Shown: positions 6,987-17,062 of the stretch, one piece after another | Position numbering within the stretch: position 1 is the first letter of the stretch | Layout: the number at the start of each line of letters is the position of its first letter | Translations under genes and position numbers: made by a program | Notes under the pieces: generated by a model | What the model was told of the DNA's origin: nothing | Database searches by the model: none | The model's input: the letters and a program-made list of their open reading frames with translations, nothing else | DNA from: Bradyrhizobium sp. LMTR 3 | Lineage (GTDB): Bacteria; Pseudomonadota; Alphaproteobacteria; Rhizobiales; Xanthobacteraceae | NCBI RefSeq assembly: GCF_001693485.1 | Contig: NZ_MAXC01000002.1 | Location: 124,001-188,000, forward strand | Reading direction: 5' to 3' | DNA length: 64,000 bases

Positions 6987-8228
6987 ATGTCCATGCTCAC
7001 TTCCGCCGTTCAACGCTCCACCCTCGGGCTTCACACGCTCGAACAGTACGAGCCGCTGATTGGCGCTGCGACGGTCGATCGCATAGCGGCGAAGGCCGAT
7101 CGGGTGCGCACGATGCGCGTCGCCCATATCAGTTCAACGTTCTACGGCGGAGGTGTCACCGAACTGCTCACGCCGCTCACCCTTATGATGAATGCGACCG
7201 GCATCGAAACCGACTGGCATCTGATCCAGGGAACGCCGGGCTTCTTTGGCTGCACGAAGAAGCTGCACAATACGCTGCAGGGCACCAGCCTGGAGTTTTC
7301 CGACGCTGAAAAGACGATCTACGAAGAGGTCGTGTTCGAAAATGCCACGCGGCTTCATCTTGACGACTGCGACGCAGTCATCGTGCATGATCCTCAGCCT
7401 CTGCCGCTCATCACGCATTTTTCCGATCGGGAAATGCCGTGGCTCTGGCAATGTCACGTCGATCTGTCGTCGCCACACGCCTCGGTATGGACCTATCTAC
7501 GCAAGTTCATCGAGCAATATAATGCAACTATCTTTTCGCTGCCCGAATACGGCCAGGATCTCCAGGTCGGTCAGCATTTCGTCACCCCGGCGATTGATCC
7601 GTTCTCGGCGAAGAACCGGGAGATGTCCGACCGCGAGAGACGGGAATTCCTTGGCAACTACAAAATTCCGACAGATCGTCCCTTGGTGACGCAGATTTCC
7701 AGGTTCGATCGGTGGAAGGACCCGATGGGCGTGATTGAGGCCTTCCGCAAGGCGAGAGAGCAGGTCGACTGCACGCTCGTACTCGTCGGCAACAACGCCT
7801 CCGACGATCCCGAGGGCGGAAAAATTCTCGAGAAAATCGAGAGCGCCGCCGATGAAGGCATCATTGTTCTCAGCGTCGACGATCCAACCCTGGTCAACGC
7901 GCTGCAGCGCTCTGCCGCCGTGGTCCTGCAGAAGTCGACCCGCGAAGGCTTTGGCCTCACGGTCACCGAGGCGATGTGGAAGGGCGCCGCCGTCATCGGC
8001 GGCGACGTCGGAGGCATCCGGCACCAGATCAAGGACGGATGGAACGGATTTCTGGTGAGCACGCCCGATCAGGCGGCGGCGAGAATGGTCGAGCTCTTGA
8101 AGAATCCGAACTTGCGGGAGGAACTCGGTACGCGTGCGAAAGAAAGCGTGCGGCAGAACTTTTTGATGAGCCGACTACTAGAGGATTGGCTCGACCTGCT
8201 GTCCAAATACGAACGGCCGGTGGTTTGA
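6987..8228 (+). CDS. GT4 glycosyltransferase, trehalose synthase (TreT)-like
   Basis: About 413 residues from ATG 6987 (ATG 6993 also possible). It has the GT-B fold pattern: an N-terminal Rossmann domain starting VRTMRVAHISSTFYGGGVTELL and a C-terminal nucleotide-sugar domain with QISRFDRWKDPMGVIEAF, LVGNNASDDPEGG and the acceptor motif STREGFGLTVTEAMWKG. The long insert with FFGCTKKLHN and the WQCHVDLSSP stretch match the TreT group, which makes trehalose from nucleotide-glucose and glucose. A second GT4 gene follows 32 bases later, suggesting a shared role in osmolyte or glycan synthesis. The exact product is inferred. Confidence 0.8.
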   Translation: MSMLTSAVQRSTLGLHTLEQYEPLIGAATVDRIAAKADRVRTMRVAHISSTFYGGGVTELLTPLTLMMNATGIETDWHLIQGTPGFFGCTKKLHNTLQGTSLEFSDAEKTIYEEVVFENATRLHLDDCDAVIVHDPQPLPLITHFSDREMPWLWQCHVDLSSPHASVWTYLRKFIEQYNATIFSLPEYGQDLQVGQHFVTPAIDPFSAKNREMSDRERREFLGNYKIPTDRPLVTQISRFDRWKDPMGVIEAFRKAREQVDCTLVLVGNNASDDPEGGKILEKIESAADEGIIVLSVDDPTLVNALQRSAAVVLQKSTREGFGLTVTEAMWKGAAVIGGDVGGIRHQIKDGWNGFLVSTPDQAAARMVELLKNPNLREELGTRAKESVRQNFLMSRLLEDWLDLLSKYERPVV

Positions 8229-8260
8229 CGGTTTGGTTCGATCTCGATGGTAGAAAGCCC

Positions 8261-9310
8261 ATGCGGATTGCCCAGATAGCGCCTCTGGCCGAAAGCGTCC
8301 CTCCCAGACTTTACGGCGGCACCGAGCGCGTGGTGGCGTGGCTGATCGATGAGCTGGTGAGCCTGGGACATGAGGTGACATTGTTTGCCAGCGGGGACTC
8401 GGCAACGTCAGCTCGGCTTCATGCGGTTTGGCCTCGGGCGCTTCGCCTTGGCCGCCCGCGGACCGACCCGATGGTTGCCCAGACGGCGTTGTTGGAAGCG
8501 GTAGCCCGCAATGCGACCGAATTCGATGTCATTCACGCGCATATCGATTGGCTGCACCTGCCACTCCTGAGCCGGCTCGGCGTTCCGTTTCTAACCACCT
8601 GCCACGGGCGCATGGACTTGCCTGGCTTTCCGGACGTGGTCCGCAGCTTTCCCGACGCGCCGTTCGTTTCGATATCGGACAATCAGCGCGTTCCCCTAAG
8701 CGAGGCCAACTGGATCGGCACCATTTACCATGGCTTGCCGGCCGACCTGTTTCGACCTTCGTTCGAGGCCGGCTCCTACCTTGCCTTCCTGGGCCGGCTG
8801 ACGGCGGAGAAAGGACCGGAAGCCGCCATCCGGATCGCGCGCGCTGCCAAAATGCCGCTTCGTATCGCCGCAAAGGTCCCGCGCGGCGATAGAAGCTACT
8901 TCAAGGAACAGCTCGAGCCGCAGATCGATGGCAAGCAGGTGCAGCTCACCGGTGAGGTCAATGATGACGCGAAGCGGCAGTTTCTGGCAGGCGCTGCGGC
9001 GCTGTTGTTTCCGATCGATTGGCCAGAACCATTCGGGCTCGTCATGATCGAGGCCATGGCGTGCGGCACGCCCGTCATCGCGTTCAAATCAGGCTCGGTG
9101 CCCGAAGTCATCGACAACGGCATTACCGGGTTTGTCGTAGCGGATGAAGCAGAAGCGGTCGAAGCGATCGGAAGGCTCGCCGAACTCGATCGAAGCCAGG
9201 TGCGCGGGCATTTCGAGAAGAGGTTCACCGCTAGGCGCATGGCGGAAGAATATCTTCGCCATTACACAGCACTGGCTCGCCACCGCGCCAATGAAGCCAT
9301 TCCGGCATGA
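8261..9310 (+). CDS. Glycosyltransferase family 4 protein
   Basis: 349 residues from ATG 8261. It starts MRIAQIAPLAESVPPRLYGG, the glycine loop of GT4 enzymes, continues with VIHAHIDWLHLPLL and TTCHGRMD, and has a C-terminal donor domain with FLGRLTAEKGPE and the EPFGLVMIEAMACGTPVIA signature. It is a retaining nucleotide-sugar-dependent transferase acting in the cytoplasm. It follows the TreT-like gene in the same direction, so the two are probably one operon. Donor and acceptor cannot be told from sequence. The upstream open frame is a continuation into the previous gene, so the start at 8261 is preferred. Confidence 0.85.
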   Translation: MRIAQIAPLAESVPPRLYGGTERVVAWLIDELVSLGHEVTLFASGDSATSARLHAVWPRALRLGRPRTDPMVAQTALLEAVARNATEFDVIHAHIDWLHLPLLSRLGVPFLTTCHGRMDLPGFPDVVRSFPDAPFVSISDNQRVPLSEANWIGTIYHGLPADLFRPSFEAGSYLAFLGRLTAEKGPEAAIRIARAAKMPLRIAAKVPRGDRSYFKEQLEPQIDGKQVQLTGEVNDDAKRQFLAGAAALLFPIDWPEPFGLVMIEAMACGTPVIAFKSGSVPEVIDNGITGFVVADEAEAVEAIGRLAELDRSQVRGHFEKRFTARRMAEEYLRHYTALARHRANEAIPA

Positions 9311-9370
9311 GGCGGTGCTGGTGGATATGGACGAGCTACATGCGAACCTGACGTGCCCGTCGTCTGTAAG

Positions 9371-10492
9371 CTACCTTCGGCCGGCCGCCGCTACAGCCGC
9401 CACGGGCTCGCTCTTCTTCCCGAGGATCCGGTCGGAGCCGAAACGAATGGTCCACTGCGCCACCGACAGCAGCAGCGATTCATAGATCGCCACGCACTGC
9501 TCGAGTTCCCGGTCGGTGGATGGCGGACAGTTCGGACGATTGCGGACGATCATCGTCGTTGTCGACCAGCTCAGCAGCGCAGCCTTGCACGCGACGATCA
9601 GGCCGTATACCCGGTCGGGCTCGAGCAAGGGTTCGATGGCCTCGATCTTGACGTCGGCCTTCAAGGCGAGCGCTGCGACGACGTGGGAGTATTCACCCCG
9701 CACCGCAAACCGGTTCACGATCGAATCGTTGAGCTTGCCCGTGCGATTGAGCGCGACGACTTCGCTTTGCGCCTGGGTATAATCAATCGCCTTCCGGGCC
9801 GCGCCACCCTGTCCGGCGGCCGCGGCAGAACCTTGGGTTTTCTTCCGCGCAAGTGGTCGCGACGCCGTCAAGAACCGCGCGCGGACCACGTCGGCAACTC
9901 TGCCCAGAAGCTCCCGAAGCAGGTTGCCGGGAATGTCCAATCGAAGCCCGAGCTTTTCCGCGAGGACTTCGTCACGCTCGGCCCGCCCCACCAGCGTCGC
10001 GTAGCCGCATTCGGAGAAACGCGCGCCGGCGTTGCGCGCGAGCGCGTTGGAGACGTGGACGTCGCCAAATCGCATCAGCGCATCGGTCAGCGCCTCATTG
10101 AGAATCTTTCTGTCCGATATTGCCAGCAGATGCTGCTGGCTGCGGCTTTGGACGATTTCAAGCAGGTCGGCCTCCAACAGGCAGTTGGAGCATCTGAGAA
10201 CCGGCGCCGCCAGCAAGTGGTTTTCGTGAAATGCAAGCTTGCGGATGGTCTGGCGCGGGGCGCGGTCGATGGTGGAAAGGGCCTCGCTGAGCTGGACCAC
10301 GGTTTTCGCGTTCACCCGCTCGATCAGGTGGGCGAGAACGCCATCGACGGCTGCGATCTGCGATTCACCGAGACGATCGACATTGGACAGGAACAGGTCC
10401 GTCACCTCCCCGAAAATCCGGGCGTCGTGCTCGGGTCCCTCCTTTTCGGCGCCATTCAATTCCGCGCGCAAATTCGGCGATGCAGCGGGCAT
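9371..10492 (-). CDS. DUF2336 domain protein
   Basis: 373 residues, soluble, mostly helical. The N-terminal half matches the DUF2336 pattern: LSEALSTIDRAPRQTIRKLAFHEN, then VLRCSNCLLEADLLEIVQSRSQQHLLAISDRKILNEALTDAL, then NAGARFSECGYATLVGRAERDE. These HEAT-like repeats occur in many alphaproteobacterial proteins of unknown role. The C-terminal part after residue 220 is less conserved-looking and begins with an Ala/Gly linker. GGAGG precedes ATG 10492 by 10 bases. It stands convergent to the GT4 gene and has no operon partner. Confidence 0.85.
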   Translation of the reverse strand: MPAASPNLRAELNGAEKEGPEHDARIFGEVTDLFLSNVDRLGESQIAAVDGVLAHLIERVNAKTVVQLSEALSTIDRAPRQTIRKLAFHENHLLAAPVLRCSNCLLEADLLEIVQSRSQQHLLAISDRKILNEALTDALMRFGDVHVSNALARNAGARFSECGYATLVGRAERDEVLAEKLGLRLDIPGNLLRELLGRVADVVRARFLTASRPLARKKTQGSAAAAGQGGAARKAIDYTQAQSEVVALNRTGKLNDSIVNRFAVRGEYSHVVAALALKADVKIEAIEPLLEPDRVYGLIVACKAALLSWSTTTMIVRNRPNCPPSTDRELEQCVAIYESLLLSVAQWTIRFGSDRILGKKSEPVAAVAAAGRR

Positions 10493-11287
10493 GGCTATGC
10501 CGCCTCCGCACCGGTCGTGCCGGCTCGCCGCGTCACCTTACGGTCCACCGCACGGATGGCCGGCATCTTGGTGAATCCATCGGCAGCGGCATGAACGCGC
10601 ATTTGAGTGCCATTCGACAGGCTGGTCTCGGCAGCTTTTTCACTTCAACGACAGCAATGAGGCGGGTGCGAGCAATAGCCGCTGATCGTACTCAGCCTTC
10701 CCTAACGGGTGGTTGTTCCGGAGCGCTGATTTTGCGCATTTTTACGGAGTTTTGGGCAGATGAAGGCGGACCCGGCCATCTGCCAGGCATCCGGGCCGGG
10801 CAGCATCGGCTTCGGGAGGCCTCAGCCCGGACAACCGAAGTCATGGTTGCCGCGTCGTGAACGGGCCGGCCGCGAATGACGTTTCGGCGCCGGCCTGTTC
10901 GATCACGGCTGAGACGGCGTCTGGAAGACCCGCGTCCGTTCCTTCTCCGGAACCATCGAGCCGACATAAGAAGCGCAGCGCAAAACCGGGTTGTCCCACT
11001 TCCGCGCTTCGCTCGACGTGGCGCGCACGCAACAGTCTCGAAAAGTGTTGGCGCGAGCTATTGCAGCTTCGCAGCGAGCCATTGCAGCTTCGCAGCATTG
11101 GCGCATAATTCGCGTGGGGCCGCGCAGCACTTTTCGATTCGGACATCGGCAGAAATCGAGCAACCACACCGGGTGAGTTCCCGGTGATGGACGACGTGTG
11201 CGGCAGCGCAAACCGCGTGCAGCGCCCCCAATGAAAAGCGGCCAGCACCGCACGCAACCCTGCACGCAACCTTTGGGGAACGGCTCA
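10493..11287. other. 795-base region without a supported gene
   Basis: Both strands contain open frames up to about 200 codons, but none has a ribosome site, signal peptide, domain pattern or convincing composition, and they overlap one another. The only distinct structure is a 21-base tandem duplication at 11053-11094. The region must contain the promoters of the DUF2336 gene (leftward) and the small secreted protein (rightward). Confidence 0.45.
11053..11094. repeat. 21-base tandem direct repeat
   Basis: GCGAGC-T/C-ATTGCAGCTTCGCA occurs twice head to tail with a single T/C difference. It lies about 200 bases upstream of the secreted-protein gene at 11288. Confidence 0.8.
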
Positions 11288-11554
11288 ATGACTATCCATC
11301 GTACAAGCAAGATCGCGCTTCTCTTCGCCCTCGCCGTCGCGGCGACCGCGCTTTCCGCACGCCCAAGCCTCGCCTTCTCGGAGGCGCAGCAGATGTGCAC
11401 CGGCGATGCCATGCGGCTATGCGGCCATGAAGTCCCTAACGTCCAGCGAATCACCGCCTGCATGGTCAGGAACCGCGCGCATGTCAGCCCGGGCTGCCGC
11501 GCCGTGATGGAGCGCGAAGGCGCCGCACGGCGACGAGCCGCCGCCTCCCAGTGA
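11288..11554 (+). CDS. Small secreted cysteine-containing protein
   Basis: 88 residues. A signal peptide (MTIHRTSKIALLFALAVAAT to LAF) precedes a compact domain with four cysteines: MCTGDAMRLCGHEVPNVQRITACMVRNRAHVSPGC. The CxxDxxRLC...VPNVxRxxxCM...LSPxC spacing resembles the Cys-rich repeat (GLG1-like, PF00839) found in short periplasmic proteins of rhizobia. GGGGAA lies upstream of ATG 11288; earlier in-frame codons lack a ribosome site. It ends in a basic tail and is followed by a strong hairpin at 11583. Function is unknown; disulfide bonds in the periplasm are likely. Confidence 0.75.
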   Translation: MTIHRTSKIALLFALAVAATALSARPSLAFSEAQQMCTGDAMRLCGHEVPNVQRITACMVRNRAHVSPGCRAVMEREGAARRRAAASQ

Positions 11555-11582
11555 CCGGTCCCTTCAGTTGACGACGAATGCA

Positions 11583-11617
11583 AAACGGCCTCAGCAGGAG
11601 CAATGCTGAGGCCGTTT
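11583..11617. terminator. Bidirectional terminator hairpin
   Basis: AAACGGCCTCAGCA pairs perfectly with TGCTGAGGCCGTTT around a 7-base loop, with A-rich and T-rich flanks on either side. It lies between a rightward gene ending at 11554 and a leftward gene ending at 11713, so it can serve both. Confidence 0.85.
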
Positions 11618-11712
11618 CACGTTGGAATCTTTGGCTACGCCGCGACGATCGATTTCCTGGCTCAAACGAGATAAGCTCGAGCTCAAGCGCGCTTCTCCTG
11701 AGCTCGCAGCAG

Positions 11713-13311
11713 CTACTCCCCCCACAGCGCGAAGGCATCGTTGAACGCGCGTTCGCCCGGAGAGCCCTTTTCGATCGCGATGATGGCGCGGCGCTGGTTG
11801 ACGTAGACCAGCGGAACGTCGAACCAGGAGCGCTCCTTGAGGAGCTGCAAGTTGCGGGCGCGGTCGGAATCGACGTTGGAGAGGCCGACCAGGAAGAAGC
11901 CGTCGGTAACCTTCACGGCGAGCCCAGCCAGCGGCGTGCCGCGCGCCTGCTCGTTGGACTTCATCAAAATGCCCGGCACGTTGCCGACGCCGCCGCCGGA
12001 AAAATCCTGCGGCAGGATGAAGGTCAATTCCGCGGTGTGGCTCGCCGGCAGCGAGGTATCGGTGTTGCGGCGGAACGACATCGTCATCTTGAACTTGCGG
12101 TCGGGAATCTCGATGTCGGCGCGCACGGCAACGTCCGGCTTCTGATTGCCGCTCGCCCTGATCGGTTCGGTGCGCCAGATCACCGAGCCGACATATTGCT
12201 TGCCCTTGGGATCGGACGGATCCTCGTCATACAGCACGACGCGCTGCGCCACGGGTGCCACGTTCTCGCTCGACGACGGCTGGCCAACGCGGTCGGGAAT
12301 CTTCGGGCGCGACTGCGGCGCGGCCGGATCCTTCGGCGCTTCCACGACGGATGCGGATTTGAACAGGCCGCTCACGGCTGTCACGATCGACTTGCCCCAG
12401 AGGATACCGGCGCCGACCAGAATGAGGACGATGCCGACCGCAATCGCACTCTTGAACGGAAACCCGGCGCCTGCGCGCTTCTTCGGCGGCTCGCGGTCGC
12501 GGTCCTGCGACAGCCGCGGGCGGTCGCGCAGCGGCGGCGGCGCGTAACGGTCGGCTTCCGCCTGCGATTCGTCATACGAATACGGCACCTCGGGATCGGC
12601 GCCGCGGTCCTCCATGCTCGGCTCGAGCCGGTCGAATTCCGGCGAGGGCGACGGCACGTTGGCATAGGTCTTCCGCGCATTGCGGTTGGCTTGCGCCGCG
12701 GCGCGGCCAAGATCGTCGGCGTCGGCTGCGATGTCGCGGAAGCCGCGCATGCCGGGCGGCTGTGGCGGCGTCGGCGGACCACCATTATCCGGGCCGCGGC
12801 GGGGGCCGCGCTCGCGAGGCGGCGGTGGCGGCAGGCCAGCATCCTGCGTCGGAATCTGCGGCGGCTGCGGGCGCGGCGCGCCAGGCGGTGGCGCATCGGC
12901 GCGCAGATTGCGCGGCGGGCGTGGCTCCTCGCCAAGCGGCGGACGGCCATCGCGCGAGGGGCCTTGAGAAGGCGGGCGCGGGCGTGGCGTACCCGGCGGC
13001 GCGGCAGCCGCTTCCGGCGGGCGGGCATTGGCGCGGCGGAAGGCATCGCCGCCACGCGCAGCCCCGCCACCGCCGGGCCGCGAAGCCTCGCGGGCGCGCT
13101 GGGCGGCTTCCGATTCGACCTTGCGCACGGCCTCTTCCAGCGACAGCCGCTCGCGGGTGATTTCGGATTCGGAAAGCGGCGGCTGAACGCTGCGCAACTG
13201 CGCGATCAGCGCGGTACGCGCCCGCTCATAGAGCGCACGGCGGCTCTCACCTGGAGCATTGGGGTCCAGGCCGGCGATAGCGCGTGCAATCAGCGGGTAA
13301 TAATCAGCCAT
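11713..13311 (-). CDS. Membrane-anchored protein with long disordered N-terminus
   Basis: 532 residues. Residues 1-75 are helical (MADYYPLIARAIAGLD, then a region rich in Arg, Glu and Leu). Residues about 76-285 are Pro/Arg/Gly-rich and surely disordered. One hydrophobic helix lies near 293-325 (SAIAVGIVLILVGAGILWGK). The C-terminal 190 residues form a beta-rich domain with VVLYDEDPSDPKGKQYVGSVIWRTE. AAGAG precedes ATG 13311. It lies directly downstream of purA on the same strand (37 bases apart). I recognise the layout from rhizobial genomes but no function; the low-complexity part also creates a long antisense open frame that is not a gene. Confidence 0.85.
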   Translation of the reverse strand: MADYYPLIARAIAGLDPNAPGESRRALYERARTALIAQLRSVQPPLSESEITRERLSLEEAVRKVESEAAQRAREASRPGGGGAARGGDAFRRANARPPEAAAAPPGTPRPRPPSQGPSRDGRPPLGEEPRPPRNLRADAPPPGAPRPQPPQIPTQDAGLPPPPPRERGPRRGPDNGGPPTPPQPPGMRGFRDIAADADDLGRAAAQANRNARKTYANVPSPSPEFDRLEPSMEDRGADPEVPYSYDESQAEADRYAPPPLRDRPRLSQDRDREPPKKRAGAGFPFKSAIAVGIVLILVGAGILWGKSIVTAVSGLFKSASVVEAPKDPAAPQSRPKIPDRVGQPSSSENVAPVAQRVVLYDEDPSDPKGKQYVGSVIWRTEPIRASGNQKPDVAVRADIEIPDRKFKMTMSFRRNTDTSLPASHTAELTFILPQDFSGGGVGNVPGILMKSNEQARGTPLAGLAVKVTDGFFLVGLSNVDSDRARNLQLLKERSWFDVPLVYVNQRRAIIAIEKGSPGERAFNDAFALWGE

Positions 13312-13348
13312 TTCTCTTCAATACTGCAGCCCCGACGGTAACATCCCG

Positions 13349-14641
<1,293 letters not shown>

Positions 14642-14673
14642 TTTTAAGGTGTTCCCTGCAAATCTCTTGGTTC

Positions 14674-14724
14674 CAGCATGATTTCACCGGAGAACCGGTA
14701 CCTGTGTTTCCGGACCATGCTCTA
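14674..14724. repeat. Short palindromic repeat upstream of purA
   Basis: CAGCATGATTTC-ACCGGAGAACCGGT-ACCTG-TGTTTCCGGACCATGCTCT has complementary outer ends (AGCATG/CATGCT) and an inner ACCGG/CCGGT stem. It resembles a common rhizobial intergenic palindrome (from memory); only one copy was seen here. It lies within the purA leader. Confidence 0.5.
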
Positions 14725-14931
14725 AGCTCGCCCAGCCATAATCACGGCCGGGGCCGCTCGCGTGCAGGGCGCCCCACCGGATAAAGGAAGCAGGTGATCT
14801 AGGCAAGCAAGAAGGCGGCTTTAAGGGGGCCTTAGAACGGCTCCAACCCATTGATATCCCCGTAAAATCCTGGCCATCCCGGCCTTGCGCGGGCAAGAAA
14901 CGCATTAATGTTCGGCAATGATGGAATGGCC

Positions 14932-15405
14932 ATGTCCAAAACCACCCGTGCAACGCTAGCGCTGGAAAAACTCGGCGTGAAATTCGCCCTGCACGCTTAC
15001 GACTACGACCCGGATGCAGCGAGCATCGGGCTGCAGGCGGCGGAGGCGCTCGGCGTTGAGCCCGCGCGCGTGCTGAAGACATTGATGGCCGAGGTCGACG
15101 GCAAGCCGGTCTGCGCCGTGGTGCCGTCGGACTGCGAGGTCAGCATGAAAAAGCTCGCGACCGCGCTTGGCGCCAAGGCGGCGAAGATGATGCGGCCGGC
15201 GGATGCCGAACGGCTGACCGGTTATCATGTCGGCGGCATCTCGCCGTTCGGACAGAAGAAGCGCCTGCCGGTCGCGATCGAAGAAGCCGCGCTCGGCCAT
15301 ACCAGCGTATTCCTCAATGGCGGCCAGCGCGGCCTGCAGATCGAACTCGATCCCAACGACGCCGTGAAGGCTGCGGGCGCAATCCCGCGCGCGCTCGTGG
15401 CGTGA
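14932..15405 (+). CDS. ybaK: Cys-tRNA(Pro)/Cys-tRNA(Cys) deacylase, YbaK type
   Basis: About 157 residues from ATG 14932 (ATG 14926 or 14908 also in frame). YbaK-family proteins hydrolyse mischarged Cys-tRNA(Pro). Visible features are the N-terminal LEKLGVKFALHAYDYD, GLQAAEALGVEPARVLKTLMAEVDG with the catalytic Lys region, VVPSDCEVSMKKLATALG, and the glycine-rich HVGGISPFGQKKRLPVAIE, which matches the GGxSPxG motif. The gene stands alone, divergent from purA and convergent with a small gene at 15429. The assignment is secure; the start is not. Confidence 0.92.
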   Translation: MSKTTRATLALEKLGVKFALHAYDYDPDAASIGLQAAEALGVEPARVLKTLMAEVDGKPVCAVVPSDCEVSMKKLATALGAKAAKMMRPADAERLTGYHVGGISPFGQKKRLPVAIEEAALGHTSVFLNGGQRGLQIELDPNDAVKAAGAIPRALVA

Positions 15406-15428
15406 GCGGCCTTCGCCGCGGCGGAGCC

Positions 15429-15620
15429 CTATTTGGTGAGTTTGGGCTGCGTCTGCGCCCATAGCATCGACTCGATGATGGCCTCGCGCAGTTTCGGGCG
15501 CTGTTCCTCATCGCATTCGATGAACGCCAGAATGGAATTGGCGCGAACGGCAAACTGATGACGTGTTTCGGCTTCGGCTTCTTCGGCCGACATCGGCTTG
15601 TTCAAGGAATGACCCACCAT
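15429..15620 (-). CDS. Small acidic hypothetical protein
   Basis: 63 residues from ATG 15620, or 54 from ATG 15593. The body MSAEEAEAETRHQFAVRANS and then ILAFIECDEEQRPKLREAIIESMLWAQ is strongly helical and amphipathic with a Trp near the end. Neither start has a good ribosome site. It is soluble and cytoplasmic. No family name is known to me; the composition and codon use look genuine and the stop sits 24 bases from the convergent ybaK stop. Confidence 0.55.
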   Translation of the reverse strand: MVGHSLNKPMSAEEAEAETRHQFAVRANSILAFIECDEEQRPKLREAIIESMLWAQTQPKLTK

Positions 15621-15979
15621 CTGCAATCTGCAAAAATTCGATGTCACGGACAGACGAAACGCTTGAGAGCGGAATAGCCTGCAAACCGTGGTCCCAACGA
15701 TCGAACGAACGCCCAATACTGAAAGTAGCCAGGAATAACTCACTGCATGCGCCCCCCGAAAAACAAACCAAGGTTGGGTCACATGAAACAATCGTCCTTT
15801 GATTGCATATTTGCCTGCCCGCTGGCAACCCCAAACAGCAGCAAGACGCGCTGCATGGTCGCGATGCATCTGCACCATTGATGAGCGGCGCAAATCGGTG
15901 TCTGTGACCAGGGCCGGGCCACATTCCGGCCCGGCGTCGATCGCCGGGCGGGCCGCGGCGCCATAAACCGGTCCCTCGA
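15621..15979. other. Intergenic region with a GC-rich hairpin
   Basis: No gene is supported. GCCGGGCC at 15913-15920 pairs with GGCCCGGC at 15928-15935 around a 7-base loop, 45 bases before the DMT exporter start; there is no T-run, so a role as terminator or leader structure is open. Confidence 0.45.
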
Positions 15980-16909
15980 ATGTCGGCTACCGAACAGACT
16001 TCACCCGCACGATCCGGGAACTGGCTCGCCAATCAGCCCTATCTGCTGCTCAGCATCACCGCGCTGTGCTGGGCCGGTAACGCCATCGTCGGGCGGCTGG
16101 CCGCCGGCCACATTCCGCCGGTGACACTGTCGTTCCTGCGCTGGTCGTTCGCGTTCCTGATCATCCTGCCGTTTGCCTGGAAGCATCTCGTCAAGGACTG
16201 GGCTGCGATCCGCGGCCGGCTCGGCATCATGATCGTGCTCTCCGTCACCGGCATCGGCGCCTTCAACACGCTGCAATACTGGGCGCTCGAGCACACCCAG
16301 GCGCTGAACACGCTGTTGTTGCAGTCGGCGGGACCGCTGGTCGTCGCGGTGTGGTCGCTCGTGCTGCTCGGTGTGCGGCTGACGCTGGCGCAGGCGGCCG
16401 GCGTTCTGCTCTCGATGGCCGGCGTGCTCATCATCCTGCTGCATGGCGACCTCACCAAGCTGTCGGGCATCGACTTCAACATCGGCGACCTGATCTTCCT
16501 CGTGGCGCTCGCGATCTTCGGCATCTATTCGGTGCTGTCGCTGAAGCGGCCCGCGATCCACGGCCTCTCGTTCGTCGCCTTTACCTTCGGCGCCGGCGCG
16601 GCCTGCCTGATCCCGCTGTTCATCTGGGAACTGTTCGCGCGGCCGCTGATGCAGATCGACACCGCGAACTTCTTGACGCTCGCCTACGTCGCGCTGTTTC
16701 CCTCGACGATCGCCTATCTCTGCTTCAATCGCGGCGTGCAGCTCATCGGCGCCAACCGCGCAGCCCCCTTCTTTCACGTGGTACCGGTGTTCGGCGCCGT
16801 GATGTCGATCGCCTTCCTCGGCGAGCATCCGCAAGTATTCCACTTCATCGGCTTCGCGCTGGTGCTGACGGGGGTGTTTGTCGCGTCACGGAAGCCTCAA
16901 ACTGCCTAG
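15980..16909 (+). CDS. EamA/DMT family transporter
   Basis: 309 residues with ten predicted membrane helices in two EamA repeats (about 20-155 and 170-300), the typical drug/metabolite exporter layout. Motifs include ALCWAGNAIVGRLAAGHIPP in helix 1, ALNTLLLQSAGPLVVA at the end of the first repeat and FFHVVPVFGAVMS near the end. The substrate is not predictable; amino acids, nucleosides or small aromatics are typical. A close paralogue is encoded at 28648-29583 (both begin with a NQPYLLLS stretch), so the organism keeps several copies. Monocistronic. Confidence 0.9.
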   Translation: MSATEQTSPARSGNWLANQPYLLLSITALCWAGNAIVGRLAAGHIPPVTLSFLRWSFAFLIILPFAWKHLVKDWAAIRGRLGIMIVLSVTGIGAFNTLQYWALEHTQALNTLLLQSAGPLVVAVWSLVLLGVRLTLAQAAGVLLSMAGVLIILLHGDLTKLSGIDFNIGDLIFLVALAIFGIYSVLSLKRPAIHGLSFVAFTFGAGAACLIPLFIWELFARPLMQIDTANFLTLAYVALFPSTIAYLCFNRGVQLIGANRAAPFFHVVPVFGAVMSIAFLGEHPQVFHFIGFALVLTGVFVASRKPQTA

Positions 16910-17062
16910 GACGTGCACTACGGCCGATGGCCGATTTCTGAGCTCAAGCGGACACACGTTTTGAGCGCAGGTGGATGCCCGCAAATGACCCCAAAGCGGA
17001 TTGACATTTCTCTCTTCGGGGAGATTGCATGGCGCGCGCAGCTTGGCTGTACGGACCTCGTC

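Noticed and set aside
9353..10594. Open frame of 413 codons on the plus strand
   Set aside because: Antisense to the DUF2336 gene, whose domain pattern is clear; the antisense product has no recognisable feature.
11578..13341. Open frame of 587 codons on the plus strand
   Set aside because: It is antisense to the membrane-anchored protein gene. Its composition is Arg- and Ala-rich, it lacks a domain or ribosome site, and it mirrors the Pro-rich codons of the real gene.
15912..15935. GC hairpin as a riboswitch for the DMT exporter
   Set aside because: A single stem without conserved flanks or a competing structure is not enough to call a riboswitch.
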